Positions 22,501 to 31,932 of a stretch of DNA of 64,000 bases are shown piece after piece. The stretch covers positions 558,001-622,000 of the forward strand of contig CP089463.1 of the NCBI GenBank assembly GCA_026636295.1, in the 5' to 3' direction. Every line of letters starts with the position of its first letter. Position 1 is the first letter of the stretch. The notes under the pieces were generated by a model that was not told the DNA's origin, searched no databases, and saw nothing but the letters and a program-made list of their open reading frames with translations. The position numbers and the translations under genes are program-made. The DNA is from Medakamo hakoo (lineage: Eukaryota; Chlorophyta; Trebouxiophyceae; Coccomyxaceae).

Positions 22501-23238
22501 CGCATTCGGTGAGTTGGAGTGAGGGTGAAGGACGTTACATGCGGCGCACGGCTCGGTGCGGCGTGTGATTTCTCCGCACATAGCTGGACGGTGTGCGGAG
22601 GAGCGTGGACATGCGCTGCGTCACAACGGCGCGGGAAAGGGAGGGGTGGAGCGGGCCGCAGCCGCGCCTTAAAGGAAAACGAAAAAAACTCGCTCGCGCT
22701 CACGCCCGTTCCTCCTCCACTCCATCCACTCAGCCCGTTCATGGACGAAGTCTCGGCCTCCAACTTTGAACTCACAGAGATTCAGTACGCCGCCAACGAG
22801 GTCAGCGAGTCCTGGGTCGAGCGCTTTCTGGCCGCGCTCATGGCGGCCCTGGGCTTCCTGTCGCCGCTGCTGTCGCCGAGCTTGTACGACGCGGTCGTGT
22901 CCAACATCCTGGACAAGGCCGTCGACCGCGTGGAGGCTTTGCTCCGCCTCAAGCGCTTCAACCAGCTGGGCGGCCTCCAACTGGACCGGGACATCCGGGA
23001 CCTGGTCTCAGCCCTTGCCGACGTAACCCAGCGGTCGGTGCGCGACAAGTTTGCGCGGCTGGCCCAGGTCGCGACCCTGCTGTCGTGCGAGTCCATGGCC
23101 GAAGTGCAAGAGTTTTTCGGGCCGGACGCGAGTGCGGGCCCGGCGTACACCTGGCGCCTGTCGGACACACAGATCCGGGAAGTGCTGTCGCAGCGGCACG
23201 ACTTTGGCCAGGCGGACATCGCGCGCCTTGTGCTGTGA
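19573..23238 (+). CDS. COG4: COG4, conserved oligomeric Golgi complex subunit
   Basis: COG4 is part of the tethering complex for retrograde traffic within the Golgi and binds SNAREs and the Sly1-type regulator. Seven exons give 744 residues: 19573-19761, 20183-20626, 20809-21384, 21581-21805, 22057-22172, 22329-22508 and 22734-23238, with phases 0, 0, 0, 0, 2 and 2. Colinear matches include ERVSRKVRQLDVAQSRV, SSMVDDVFFIVQKSCRRAL, FNQLGGLQLDRDIRDL, RDKFARLAQVATLL and the end RHDFGQADIARLVL. It is the most intron-rich gene here, and introns 3-6 share short repeated motifs. The length is close to animal COG4 (about 785). The first intron is the longest in the window, at 421 nt. Confidence 0.92.
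21529..22579. repeat. TTTCTCCGCAC motif family in COG4 introns 3-6
   Basis: TTTCTCCGCAC occurs exactly at 21529-21539, 22041-22051 and 22569-22579, and inverted at 21829-21839. Its 9-nt core is inverted at 22246-22254. Introns 5 and 6 also share GCGCACGGCTCG (22194-22205 and 22544-22555). All copies are intronic, and I did not notice the full 11-mer elsewhere in the window. Confidence 0.6.
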
Positions 23239-23615
23239 GTGTTTTTCTTTAGATGAGACAGAGAGAGGGAAAGAGGGGAGGGTGGGTCGAGAAAGGCTGT
23301 ATCATCGAACACACGTCGGGCCGGCCGCCTTCCACCCAGAATCTGTCCCTTTTCACCCCCGAATCGGTATCCTGACATGCCAGGCTGCCCCTGGGCGGGC
23401 GGGGAAGGGCTAGAAGTGGCTGCTTCGAAATCCGTGTTTTGGGGACGGAGGAGGAAAGGAGCGCAGGCGGGCAGGCGGAGCGCTCAAACACCAGGGCCCC
23501 CAGCGATGAAATTTTTGTCATCACCTCAAAAGAATTCGGTCAACACGGCCTCAAATGCTCCCCTGCCTCTCCCACCTCGCCCTGGCTGTCTGAATGTTCG
23601 CACTCAACCCCCGCT
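23239..23615. other. Convergent spacer without a gene, COG4 / M41-like
   Basis: 377 nt between two gene 3' ends, visibly less GC-rich than the coding DNA. It holds GA-rich sequence just after the COG4 stop and a short hairpin (GATGA / TCATC around 23503-23522). I see no convincing ORF, tRNA or other RNA gene. Confidence 0.5.
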
Positions 23616-24848
23616 TCACGCCGCCGGCGACTTCGCGTCCTCGATCGCCCGGATGCACTCGACCAGCCCAGCTCCACGCTCCATGGCCGCCTGCAAGGCT
23701 TCATACTCGGCCGGGTAGTCGCGCAACAACCGCGCGGCCGTCCACACAGCCCACCGACTGAAATTTTGCTGGTCCGCGTCGCTGAGTTTTCTGTCCTGGA
23801 TGCGGGTCCGGTTGAGGATGCGCTGTAAATCCATGAGGTCGGCGTTCTGGCCCACGATCTCGGGCGACCACCGGCCCTCACCCGCGATGCCGGCCATGGC
23901 GACAGTCGCGTACCGGGCGGCTTGCTCCTCATCGATGAAATTTTCGATGAGCCGGCCCTCCATTTCCGCCTCTACAATTGAGGTGTGCGGCGAGTTGATG
24001 TCCAGGCTGTAGCCGGTGACGGGCAGGCGAAGCAAGTGCGCGACCAAGAAATGAGCGGCTTCATGGCGGCGGACGCGTTCGCGGTAGTCGGGAAACACGC
24101 GGGAGAACTTGTCGATGAAAAACGACAGCAGGCCAGGCGCGGTCGACCCGATGGCCAGGGTGGCGATGGAAATCCCGCCCGCCAAGTACGCGCCAAACCC
24201 GGACAGGTCGCCCGGCAGTAGCGCACCGGCCAAGACGGCCAGGATGGAAGACCCGCCGACGACGGTGGCTAAAAACGCGGCGTCGTTGCGCACGGTCGGC
24301 TTGGCGACCGCGTCCGGCGCCTTGATGCCGACCAGGCGCAGCTCGCCCAACGCCACGGGCCGGCGCTGCAGCGGCGGGTTGTCCAGCCCCGCGCCCCATT
24401 TAGGTAAAGCCCCCGTGGCCGCGACTTCTTTCAGTGCGGCCGCCACGTCCTTGGAAAAGGCAAGCTTTTCAGAGGGCGGGGCGCGTTTCAGGCTGTGTTT
24501 TATGAGTGTGAATGTGTGTGTGTTTTCGTGAGGGGATGGAGCGTACGTGTGAAAGGGAGGCGCCGGCGTTGAGGGGACGGGTGGAGAGGCCCCCAGGCTG
24601 GGCGCGTGGTGGGGTTGCACGCGGAGGAACAGTGCAGCTCGCGCGCTTCTTCCGCCACCACCAAATCAGCGCACGGACTTTTCACAGGCCGCCTCCAGCT
24701 TGGACAGGTCTGCGCTTGCCGCAGTCACCGCCCGGCAAGGGAGGATGGCTGCGGACCGGCGCGGCATGGCAGGGCGACGGTGTGCGGCTGGCGCGGCCGA
24801 GCGCGCGGGGGTCGGCACGGGCCGGGCAAGAGGGCGGCAAGCCAGCAT
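23616..24848 (-). CDS. Plastid HExxH membrane protein, peptidase M41-like without AAA domain
   Basis: The main exon (about 24492 or 24464 down to 23616) has two hydrophobic segments (AAFLATVVGGSSILAVLAGA and GGISIATLAIGSTAPGLL), then RHEAAHFLVAHLL with an HExxH zinc site. AMAGIAGEGRWSPEIVGQNADL and NFSRWAVWTAARLL follow. This matches the FtsH-protease-like but ATPase-less family of plants and cyanobacteria, usually annotated as ATP-dependent Zn protease-like. A first exon, 24848 to about 24675, encodes a typical transit peptide ending in LSKLEAACEKS. Its join is unresolved: the best acceptor (24492) needs a phase-2 donor, while donor 24674 fits only the weaker acceptor at 24464. No AAA module is present. 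Confidence 0.75.
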
Positions 24849-25150
24849 TTTTTCGGATGTCCTCCTAGGCGGCTGCTTCGTGGGCGAGACGGAGACGAGC
24901 GGCGCGTCGTCAGACGGGTGTCGCGAGGAAAGGGAGCTGGGTGTTTTGTCGGCGTGAGAATTGCCTTGCTTCCTCGTTGTGTGCGCGCGAGCGTGTTTTC
25001 GGCCGTGTGGCTTGCTTTGGCCGCGGCCCGCAGCTCACTGCACCTAAACGTTCGGCGGCTTTTGCTTTCGGGGGTCGCCGCACGCCAACATTTCCCTCTC
25101 TTTCTGTCCGCCTGCCGCTTCGGGCGTGCAGCCCACAGGCCTCTCCAGCC
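24849..25150. promoter_or_regulatory. Divergent promoter region, M41-like / ELP3
   Basis: 302 nt between start codons. It contains a T-run just upstream of the minus-strand ATG and mixed GC sequence, with no ORF or recognisable element. Confidence 0.35.
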
Positions 25151-27045
25151 ATGCCGGCCATGACCAATGAAGAGGTGCGTGGCGTGAAACCTCAGCACGC
25201 GCGCCCTCTTGCCTGCACTCCAATCCCTTCTCGACGACGCTCACTGTACACAAACACACACCAGGCCCGCGTCGCCGCCATCGCCGACATCGTGGCCGAG
25301 CTGACTGCCAAAGTGGCGGCGGGCGAGGACGTGGACCTGAACCTCATCAAGTACCAGGTAAGGAAGGGACGAAGAGTTTTTCTGTTTCCTTTCGCCGCCG
25401 ACTTTTCTCGCACGTCTCACTCCCTCCCTCCCACTCAACCACACAGGCCGCGTCCCGGTACAACGTCGACAAAGTCCCCAAGCTCGTCGACATCATCGCC
25501 GCCGTCCCCGAAGAACAGCGAACCGCCCTGATGCCTAAACTGCGCGCCAAGCCTGTGCGTTCCGCGTCCGGCATCGCCGTCGTCGCCGTCATGTCCAAAC
25601 CGCACCGCTGCCCGCACATCGCGACGACGGGCGCGATCTGTGTCTACTGCCCGGGCGGGCCCGACTCCGATTTCGAGTACTCGACGCAGTCCTACACGGG
25701 CTACGAGCCGACGTCCATGCGCGCCATCCGGGCCCGGTACGACCCGTACCTGCAGGCCCGCTCCCGCGTCGACCAGCTGCGCCGGCTCGGCCACGCGGTC
25801 GACAAGGTCGAATTCATCCTCATGGGCGGCACGTTCATGTCGCTGCCGCCGGAGTACCGGGACTACTTCATCCGCAACCTGCACGACGCCCTGTCGGGGC
25901 ACGCATCCTCCTCAGTCGCGGAAGCCGTGCGGTACGGCGAGCACTCGCGCACCAAGTGTATCGGGCTGACGATCGAGACGCGGCCGGACTACTGCCTCGG
26001 CCCGCACCTGGGCGCCATGCTGTCCTACGGCTGCACCCGCCTGGAGATCGGGCTGCAGTCCACGTACGAGGACGTGGCGCGCGACACCAATCGCGGGCAC
26101 ACCGTCGCGGCCGTCGGCAAGTGCTTCCGGCTGGCCAAGGACGCGGGCTTCAAGGTCGTCGCGCACCTCATGCCCGACCTCCCGAACGTGGGCTGGGACC
26201 GGGACCTGGAGTCGGCCCGCGAGTTTTTTGAGAATCCGGCGTTCAGGACGGATGGGCTGAAGCTCTACCCCACGCTCGTCATCCGTGGGACCGGCCTGTA
26301 CGAGCTGTGGCGCAAGGGGCTGTACCGCAACTATGACCCGGCCGTGCTGGTGGACTTGGTCGCCCGCATCCTGGCCCTCATCCCGCCCTGGGTCCGGGCG
26401 TACCGCATCCAGCGCGACATCCCCATGCCGCTGGTCTCCAGCGGCGTGGAGAAGGGCAACCTGAGGGAACTCGCCCTGGCCCGCATGGGCGAGCTCGGCT
26501 TGCAGTGCCGCGACGTGCGGACGCGCGAGGTCGGCATCCAGGACATCCACCACGCCGTCCGCCCGGACCAGGTGGAGCTGGTGCGGCGGGATTATGCTGC
26601 GAATGGAGGGTGGGAGACGTTCCTGGCGTACGAAGACCCGCGCCAGGACATCCTGGTGGGCCTGCTGCGCCTGCGGAAGGTGGGGGGGCCCGACGCGGGG
26701 CGACAGCCGGCCCTGCGCGGCCGGGTGTCCATCGTCCGCGAACTGCACGTGTACGGTACCGCCGTCGCCGTCCACGCCCGGGATGAAGACCTGCACCAGC
26801 ACCAGGGGTATGGTGCCCTGCTGATGGAAGCGGCGGAAGCCATTGCGGCGGGCGAGCACCGGTCGACGAAAATCGCAGTCATTTCCGGCGTCGGCACGCG
26901 CCACTACTACCGCAAGCTTGGGTACGAGCTGGAAGGGCCGTACATGGTGAAAAGCATTGTACCACGCGTCTTGAGGAGGAGGCGCGGTGGAGTGGAGGCG
27001 GCGGTCGTCAAGCCGGCGGCGGCCGTGGTGACGGCGGCGGCGTGA
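25151..27045 (+). CDS. ELP3: ELP3, catalytic subunit of the Elongator complex
   Basis: ELP3 modifies wobble uridine of tRNA (cm5U formation) using radical SAM and acetyl-CoA chemistry. Exons are 25151-25174 (24 nt), 25265-25357 and 25447-27045, all in phase 0, giving 571 residues. The radical SAM cysteines lie in [14 protein letters not shown] near residues 92-106. Further family blocks are [23 protein letters not shown]-like ([11 protein letters not shown]), [12 protein letters not shown] and [16 protein letters not shown]. The GNAT domain is at the C-terminus ([39 protein letters not shown]). Both introns fall within the first 120 coding bases. The ATG at 25151 was chosen because the two short upstream exons supply the conserved N-terminus. 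Confidence 0.95.
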
Positions 27046-27316
27046 GGAGGAGAAGAGAGAGAGTAGTGTTAGCCGGGTTCATCTGTCGCCGCGTGCAGAA
27101 GCGTAAACGGGAGCCGCGGCGCGCGACACAGACCCAACCGCCAGCCCGAGTCTGGCGCCACCCCGCGCTCCATTCTTCAACCCACCGCTCCTGTCCAAAA
27201 CTCACAGCCTCGCCCGCGACTTCTATTGCGAGAGGCGCGCCACCACACCCGTGGCCTCCGAGCTCTTTTTCCCCTCCAATCCGTTTGCGCCGCCGCGCGA
27301 AAAAACGAACAACCGA

Positions 27317-28039
27317 ATGCCTCGCCCGCCCGCTTCGTCATTGTACGTGGCCGCCGGCGTGGCAGCCGGGGTGGTAGGCGGTCTTATTCACGTGGCTCTG
27401 CCGGCCGCAGTGGACGCCCTCACCCGGGCGGCGGGCCGCCAGGCCCGGGCGGCGAGCGGCGCGGGCGCAACCACCACCGGCGCCACGCGCGCGGGTGGCG
27501 GCGGGGCTGTCTGTGCCGAGTGCGGGGCGGCGCACTGCACGGCCGACCACTCGGAAGACGGCCTGGTGACCACGCTCACCCGGTGGTTGGTCGCGAAAAA
27601 GAGGGAGGCGGCGCAAGCGCTCCTGGGAAGCGGCAGTGGCGGCGGACGAAAGGCCGTGGCTAGCACGGCGGCGCCTGCGCCCGCGCCCACCACCAACCAC
27701 CACCACCTGTTACGCGCCGTCCACCCGCCGCCCTCCCGCCTCGGCCGCATCGCCGTCGGCTTACCCATCTCCACCTCACACGGCGGACCCGCGACGCCTG
27801 GCTCCGCCCGCGCGGGCACGCCCGTCCGTGTGCCCGAATCGCACGACTCGGAAGTGGTTTCGGTCCTGCGCGCAAAGCTCGCGGGCGAAGACCCGCCGCC
27901 CGCCACGCCGCCCAGCGCGCGCAGCACCGCCGAAGAATGCGTGCCAGCCAATTATACAGGCGCCCGGCCACCGCGGTACGTGTCACCCCGGTCGGCGAGT
28001 GCGGACGGGCACGCGGTGTACGGCGCGTTTGCTGGATGA
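27317..28039 (+). CDS. Unknown protein with an N-terminal membrane segment
   Basis: A 240-residue single-exon frame that I do not recognise. Residues about 8-38 (SLYVAAGVAAGVVGGLIHVA) form a hydrophobic helix. A small Cys/His cluster follows (CAECGAAHCTADH), then a Ser/Pro/Thr-rich, probably disordered tail with TADHSEDGLVTTLTRWLVAKKR as the only ordered-looking stretch. The C-terminal half has scattered RPPRYVSPRS-type motifs. It lies 271 nt after ELP3 on the same strand. Codon bias is like its neighbours, so it is probably a real gene, but no function is assigned. Confidence 0.55.
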   Translation: MPRPPASSLYVAAGVAAGVVGGLIHVALPAAVDALTRAAGRQARAASGAGATTTGATRAGGGGAVCAECGAAHCTADHSEDGLVTTLTRWLVAKKREAAQALLGSGSGGGRKAVASTAAPAPAPTTNHHHLLRAVHPPPSRLGRIAVGLPISTSHGGPATPGSARAGTPVRVPESHDSEVVSVLRAKLAGEDPPPATPPSARSTAEECVPANYTGARPPRYVSPRSASADGHAVYGAFAG

Positions 28040-28099
28040 AGAAAGGCGGCGACGACGGGGCGCGGGGAGAGACCTGGTTGTAGTTTTTTATTTCGCACG

Positions 28100-28104
28100 T
28101 GTAA
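28100..28104 (+). terminator. Candidate TGTAA poly(A) signal
   Basis: TGTAA lies 61 nt after the stop of the unknown membrane protein gene, in a locally A/T-rich stretch (28083-28130) that contrasts with its surroundings. The rest of the spacer to 28331 shows nothing else. Confidence 0.35.
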
Positions 28105-28331
28105 AATCCTTTTTATCATTGTCCATCATTGCGCTTCGGTCTTTTGGAGGAGGGCGGAGGAAGCGGACCAGGCCTCTTCTGGGCCCAGCAGCGCGGGTGG
28201 TCGGCCCAGTCTGCACGCGCGTCTGCACGGCACGCGCGCGCGGCCACGACGCCCCCTTCCTCACACCAAAAAGACAGCTCGGCGCCCGTCCCGTGAGCTC
28301 ACGCAACGCACATTCCACACACTCTCCTACT

Positions 28332-29172
28332 ATGGCGACGACCCTGCTCACCGAGCGCACACACCCGGCCACCCGGGCCCCGCTGGCGTCCCTGGCCCGC
28401 GGCGGCGGCGCTGTTGCTTCCGCAGCCGCGCGGCCGCAGCCCCAGCGCACCAAGCGCAGCCTCGCCCGCCGGGCCATCGCCGCCCCCGTCCAGGCGGTCC
28501 TAGGCTTTATGCCACCCTTTGTGGGTAGGGTGTCCGCCGAGGAACGCGAGGCGCGCAAGGCCAAGGTGCGGGAAGAGCGGAGGCACAGCATCGGTTTTTC
28601 CGCGCGCCGCCCCTTCTCCTTCTCCAACCACACCTCCCCTCACACACCCTCCGCCTGCACACACACAGCTCCTCGCCCGCATCGCGCCCCTGGCCCGGGG
28701 CGCCACAGCCACGGACGCCGACGAAGCCGACGTCGCCCGCCTGTTTGCCGACCTGGAAAAGGCCAACCCGACGCCCAAGCCGCTCGCCTCGCCCAACCTG
28801 AATGGGCGGTGGAAGCTCTTGTACACGACGTCAGACTCCATCCTGGGCACGCGCCGCCCCGCCCTCCTGCGCCCGTCGGGCCCGATTTACCAGGTCCTGG
28901 ACGGCCCGTCCCTGTCAGCTGAAAACCGGGAGACCTTCCCCTTTTTCAACCGGGTTGTGGCGTCCCTGACACCCGAAACCGCGTCCCGGGTCGCCGTCCA
29001 GTTCCGCCGCTTCTTCATCTTCGGCCTCATCCCGGTCGACGCGCCGCCGACGGCGCGCGGAAAGCTGGACGTGACGTACCTGGACGAGGACTTGCGGTTG
29101 TCGCGCGGGGACAAGGGCAACATTTTCATTTTACAGATGGTCGACCGGGCAGACCGGCCGGCCAAGCTTTGA
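28332..29172 (+). CDS. Plastid lipid-associated protein / fibrillin (PAP family)
   Basis: Fibrillins are plastid lipid-binding proteins of thylakoids and plastoglobules. Exons 28332-28565 and 28669-29172 join in phase 0, giving 245 residues. Exon 1 encodes a Ser/Thr/Ala/Arg-rich transit peptide followed by a basic linker (SAEEREARKAK). The PAP domain starts after the splice: LNGRWKLLYTTSDSIL, then a beta-barrel with SRVAVQFRRFFIFGLIPV, GKLDVTYLDEDLRLSRG, and the final GNIFILQMVDRADRPAK. The fibrillin subfamily cannot be assigned from memory. Confidence 0.88.
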
Positions 29173-29240
29173 GGGGAGTCTTGTTGTTAGAGAGTGTTTC
29201 GGAAGGAGAGAGAAAAGAAAAGGGCAACAACACAGCCACC

Positions 29241-30893
29241 TCACTCGACCTCTTGGACGCCCGCGCCCTCGCCGACGACAGCGTGGCGGGCGGGCGGGGC
29301 CGCGCCCTCCCCATCCCCGCCACCTTTGTACGCGCACCGGTCCATCTCGCCACCCCGCACAAAGGCCGCGTCGGCGGCCGTCGCAAAGCGCAGGCCGGCG
29401 CCGGGCTCGTACCGAAACGGGCTGGGCGCGCCGCCGCCGCCTTTCTTGGACGGCAGCAACAGCTCGTCCTGGGCGGCTTTGTCCGGGCAGAGCGCGTGCC
29501 AGACGGGCGGTGGGAGCGTGCCGCCCGGTGGCAAGGACGCCAAAGCCCGGGCCAGGCCCAACCCAGCTGCCTGGTGCGGCGTGCGGTCCAGCAGGCCGGC
29601 TGCGGCAAAGCGTGGCTCCGCTTCCGCGACCGCGCGCGCCGCCACGTCTGCGGCAGTGACGCCCGCGACTAGCAGAGCCGCCGCTTTTTCCAGGAGCAGC
29701 CAGTCGTCGTGGATGACGGCCGCCAGGGCGACCAAGCCTGTGTCGTGCGTGGCGACGCCCGCCGCTTCCAAGCGGCGCCGTAAAAACTCGACGGCCTCAC
29801 GCGGACTCGGCCCTTCCACCTGAATGAGCGGCGCTGCGCGCGAATAAGAGGGCGATGCGCGCAGCAGGTTGAGGGCGGCCGGGTCGCCGACCACAAAGCA
29901 GACGGTGGCCAGGCCGCGCTCCGCCCAGTCTTTCGCCAAGTCGACAAAGTCGAGCAGCGAGTCCGCGTCGCGGCGGGCGAGGCCGTCCACGCCATCCACG
30001 ACGATGAGCGGCCGCCCGGCGCCGCGGGCTTTCAGCTCGTGCGCCGCTTCTTCTAAAGCAGCGGCGGCGCGGGCCAGGGACTCGGCCGGCGTCGCGGACT
30101 CCTGGAGCGCCGGGCTCGCCGCAAACAGCTTGGCCGCCTGGTCCAGCGCGCGGACGCCCTCTTCAAAGCCAAAGCCGATGGTGGCGGCCAGGTCGCGCCC
30201 AAAGTTGGAGCGCGGGTAGGTGGCAGCCGACACGAGGGCGGCGCCGCCGGGCAAGGGCTTTTTCTTGGTGGCGGTGGTGGCGTCGCCGCCGTCGTCCTCG
30301 CCCCAACCGTCCACGGCCTCGCGGCGTTTGGCCAGTTCGCGCAACGCCAACCTCACCAGCGTCGTCTTGCCCACGCCCGGCGGCCCGCTGACCACCAGGA
30401 AAAACCCGGGCGGCGCGCCGCCGGCGGGGTCGAGGGCAGTGGCCAAGGCCGACGCGGCCGCGGACCGGGCCAGCAAGACGTCGTCCGGCGCAAACGGCGG
30501 CGGCGTCGCGACGCGGGCGAGCATGTCAATGATCGCCCGCTTGTACGACTTTTCGATGGGGCGGGAGCGCGGCGAGACGCGGAAGGCGCCAAACATGAGG
30601 CCGACAGCCGCGCAGGCCAGCAACCCCTTGGGCGTGAACAGGGCGGACAGCGTCCCCGTGATGGCGCCCGCCAGGGTGCGGACGACGATGCTCGCGGTGT
30701 TGCTCGCGGCGCGCTGGGCGGCGGGCGCGGCGGCCGCGGTCGCGCTCGCGACGGACGGCGGTGGAGGCGGAAAGAAGGCGCGCGCGGGTTGGTGGATGCT
30801 GGCACGCGGGCGACGCGGCGGGCGCGGCGCCCACGCCTTGGGCAGGCGAGCCGCCGCCCAGGGTGAGGCGGCAGCGGCGCGGCGGAGGAGCAT
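29241..30893 (-). CDS. Unassigned P-loop (AAA+/STAND-like) ATPase, probably organellar membrane-anchored
   Basis: 550 residues in one exon. The N-terminus is Arg/Ala/Pro-rich without acidic residues (presequence-like), followed by hydrophobic TLAGAITGTLSALFTPKGLLA and a second hydrophobic patch. The ATPase core has Walker A GPPGVGKTT near residue 180, a Walker B-like LIVVDGVDG near 300, and a sensor-type VCFVVGDPAALN. The order resembles archaeal/STAND ATPases or the fungal Yme2 mitochondrial family, but the match is too weak to name it. No arginine-finger motif could be assigned. It lies 143 nt downstream of DIM1 on the same strand, one of only two tandem minus-strand pairs. Confidence 0.65.
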   Translation of the reverse strand: MLLRRAAAASPWAAARLPKAWAPRPPRRPRASIHQPARAFFPPPPPSVASATAAAAPAAQRAASNTASIVVRTLAGAITGTLSALFTPKGLLACAAVGLMFGAFRVSPRSRPIEKSYKRAIIDMLARVATPPPFAPDDVLLARSAAASALATALDPAGGAPPGFFLVVSGPPGVGKTTLVRLALRELAKRREAVDGWGEDDGGDATTATKKKPLPGGAALVSAATYPRSNFGRDLAATIGFGFEEGVRALDQAAKLFAASPALQESATPAESLARAAAALEEAAHELKARGAGRPLIVVDGVDGLARRDADSLLDFVDLAKDWAERGLATVCFVVGDPAALNLLRASPSYSRAAPLIQVEGPSPREAVEFLRRRLEAAGVATHDTGLVALAAVIHDDWLLLEKAAALLVAGVTAADVAARAVAEAEPRFAAAGLLDRTPHQAAGLGLARALASLPPGGTLPPPVWHALCPDKAAQDELLLPSKKGGGGAPSPFRYEPGAGLRFATAADAAFVRGGEMDRCAYKGGGDGEGAAPPARHAVVGEGAGVQEVE

Positions 30894-31036
30894 TTTGAGG
30901 GGCGGCGAGGTTTGGGGTTTAACCTGAGCGCACACACCGCGCAGAGTGTGTGTGCGGTGAGCCTCGCCCCGCCGAAATTTTTCTTTCGTCTACGGTCACT
31001 GCTAACACGCCCGCTCCTTTCCCTCCTCCCACGCCA

Positions 31037-31825
31037 TCAATACCGGAACTTGGTGGAGTACTCACGCGGCGCGACGGCCAGGCCCCGCCCCTTGCGCGCT
31101 TCACGGTAGACGACCTGTTGTTGAATGGGTGGGAGGTGAGACGGATGGATGCAAGTCGGGCGAGGTTTTATTCGCGTCTCTCTCCGCCGTCCTTCCGTCC
31201 ATACCTCGATGATGTCGATCAGGTCCTGCTTCTCATCAAAGGCCCACGTGATCTTGTTGTTGTTGCCCGTGGCTGTGTCCACCTGGATGTGGCGGTTGCG
31301 GAAGAAAAACCTGGAGAGGATGTGGGTGGTGGTGGTGGTCGGGGTGAGGCGTGGATGGCATGGAGACGGATGGACGCGAGCACGCACGCCCACCCTCCGC
31401 CTCCAGCTCAACGCACATGATTGCCATGGGATCGTACAGCTCATACATCTCATTGAAGTCGGGGACTTCCGTGATGTCGACGCAGTAGATGATGCAAAAG
31501 TTTTTAACAGCATCTGCGATTTTGGAGAGCGTCTCGTCCATGAGCATGCACACCGGATCGGCGTCGTGGCCGAAGCGAATCAGGACGACCCGGTCTTCCT
31601 CCTGTTGTTGAGATGCGGGGAGTGGGTGAGAGGGACGGCGTGCGACAAGTGCGCGTCGTCTCTCCAGGCGGACGGAGCGGGTTGCGACAAGGCGCAAGCG
31701 GCTGCGGCAGTGGGCAAAAGGGAAGCCGCCTTTTCGCGCCATCCTCCCCGCTCAAAGTCGCTCACCGCCAGGATGGCCTGGTCAACGGCGTAGCCGTTGT
31801 GCAGGTGCGGGAGGAGGTAGGACAT
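31037..31825 (-). CDS. DIM1: DIM1/TXNL4A, U5 snRNP thioredoxin-fold protein
   Basis: Dim1 (Dib1) is an essential U4/U6.U5 tri-snRNP protein that leaves at spliceosome activation. Four exons, 31825-31766, 31601-31417, 31310-31205 and 31114-31037 (phases 0, 2, 0), give 142 residues, exactly the length of the human protein. The order is clear: MSYLLPHLHNGYAVDQAILA, EEDRVVLIRFGHDADPVCM, VDITEVPDFNEMYELYDP, FFFRNRHIQVDTATGNNNK and YREARKGRGLAVAPREYSTK. One position stands out. The family reads FGHDWDP and this copy reads FGHDADP, with GCC encoding Ala where Trp is expected. Confidence 0.95.
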
Positions 31826-31932
31826 GGTGAGAGGCGGCGCGGGTCTCTTTCGTCCGCGCTTCGTCCACGATTTTTTTTTGCGCGTGTGCCACAACTTTTT
31901 TCCGTCTGACGAAGAAAAAAGACGAACCCGAA
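31826..31932. promoter_or_regulatory. Divergent promoter region, DIM1 / tail-anchored protein
   Basis: 107 nt between start codons. Two T-runs (nine Ts near 31870, then a second near 31896) and an A-run flank CGCGTGTGCC. Confidence 0.4.

Noticed and set aside
27317-28039. Cys/His cluster CAECGAAHCTADH as a known zinc finger
   Set aside because: The spacing matches no family that I can name, and one small cluster in a disordered protein is weak evidence.
31037-31114. GTGAGT inside the last DIM1 exon as a further donor site
   Set aside because: The reading frame continues through it to the conserved C-terminus (EYSTKFRY), so splicing there would delete essential sequence.
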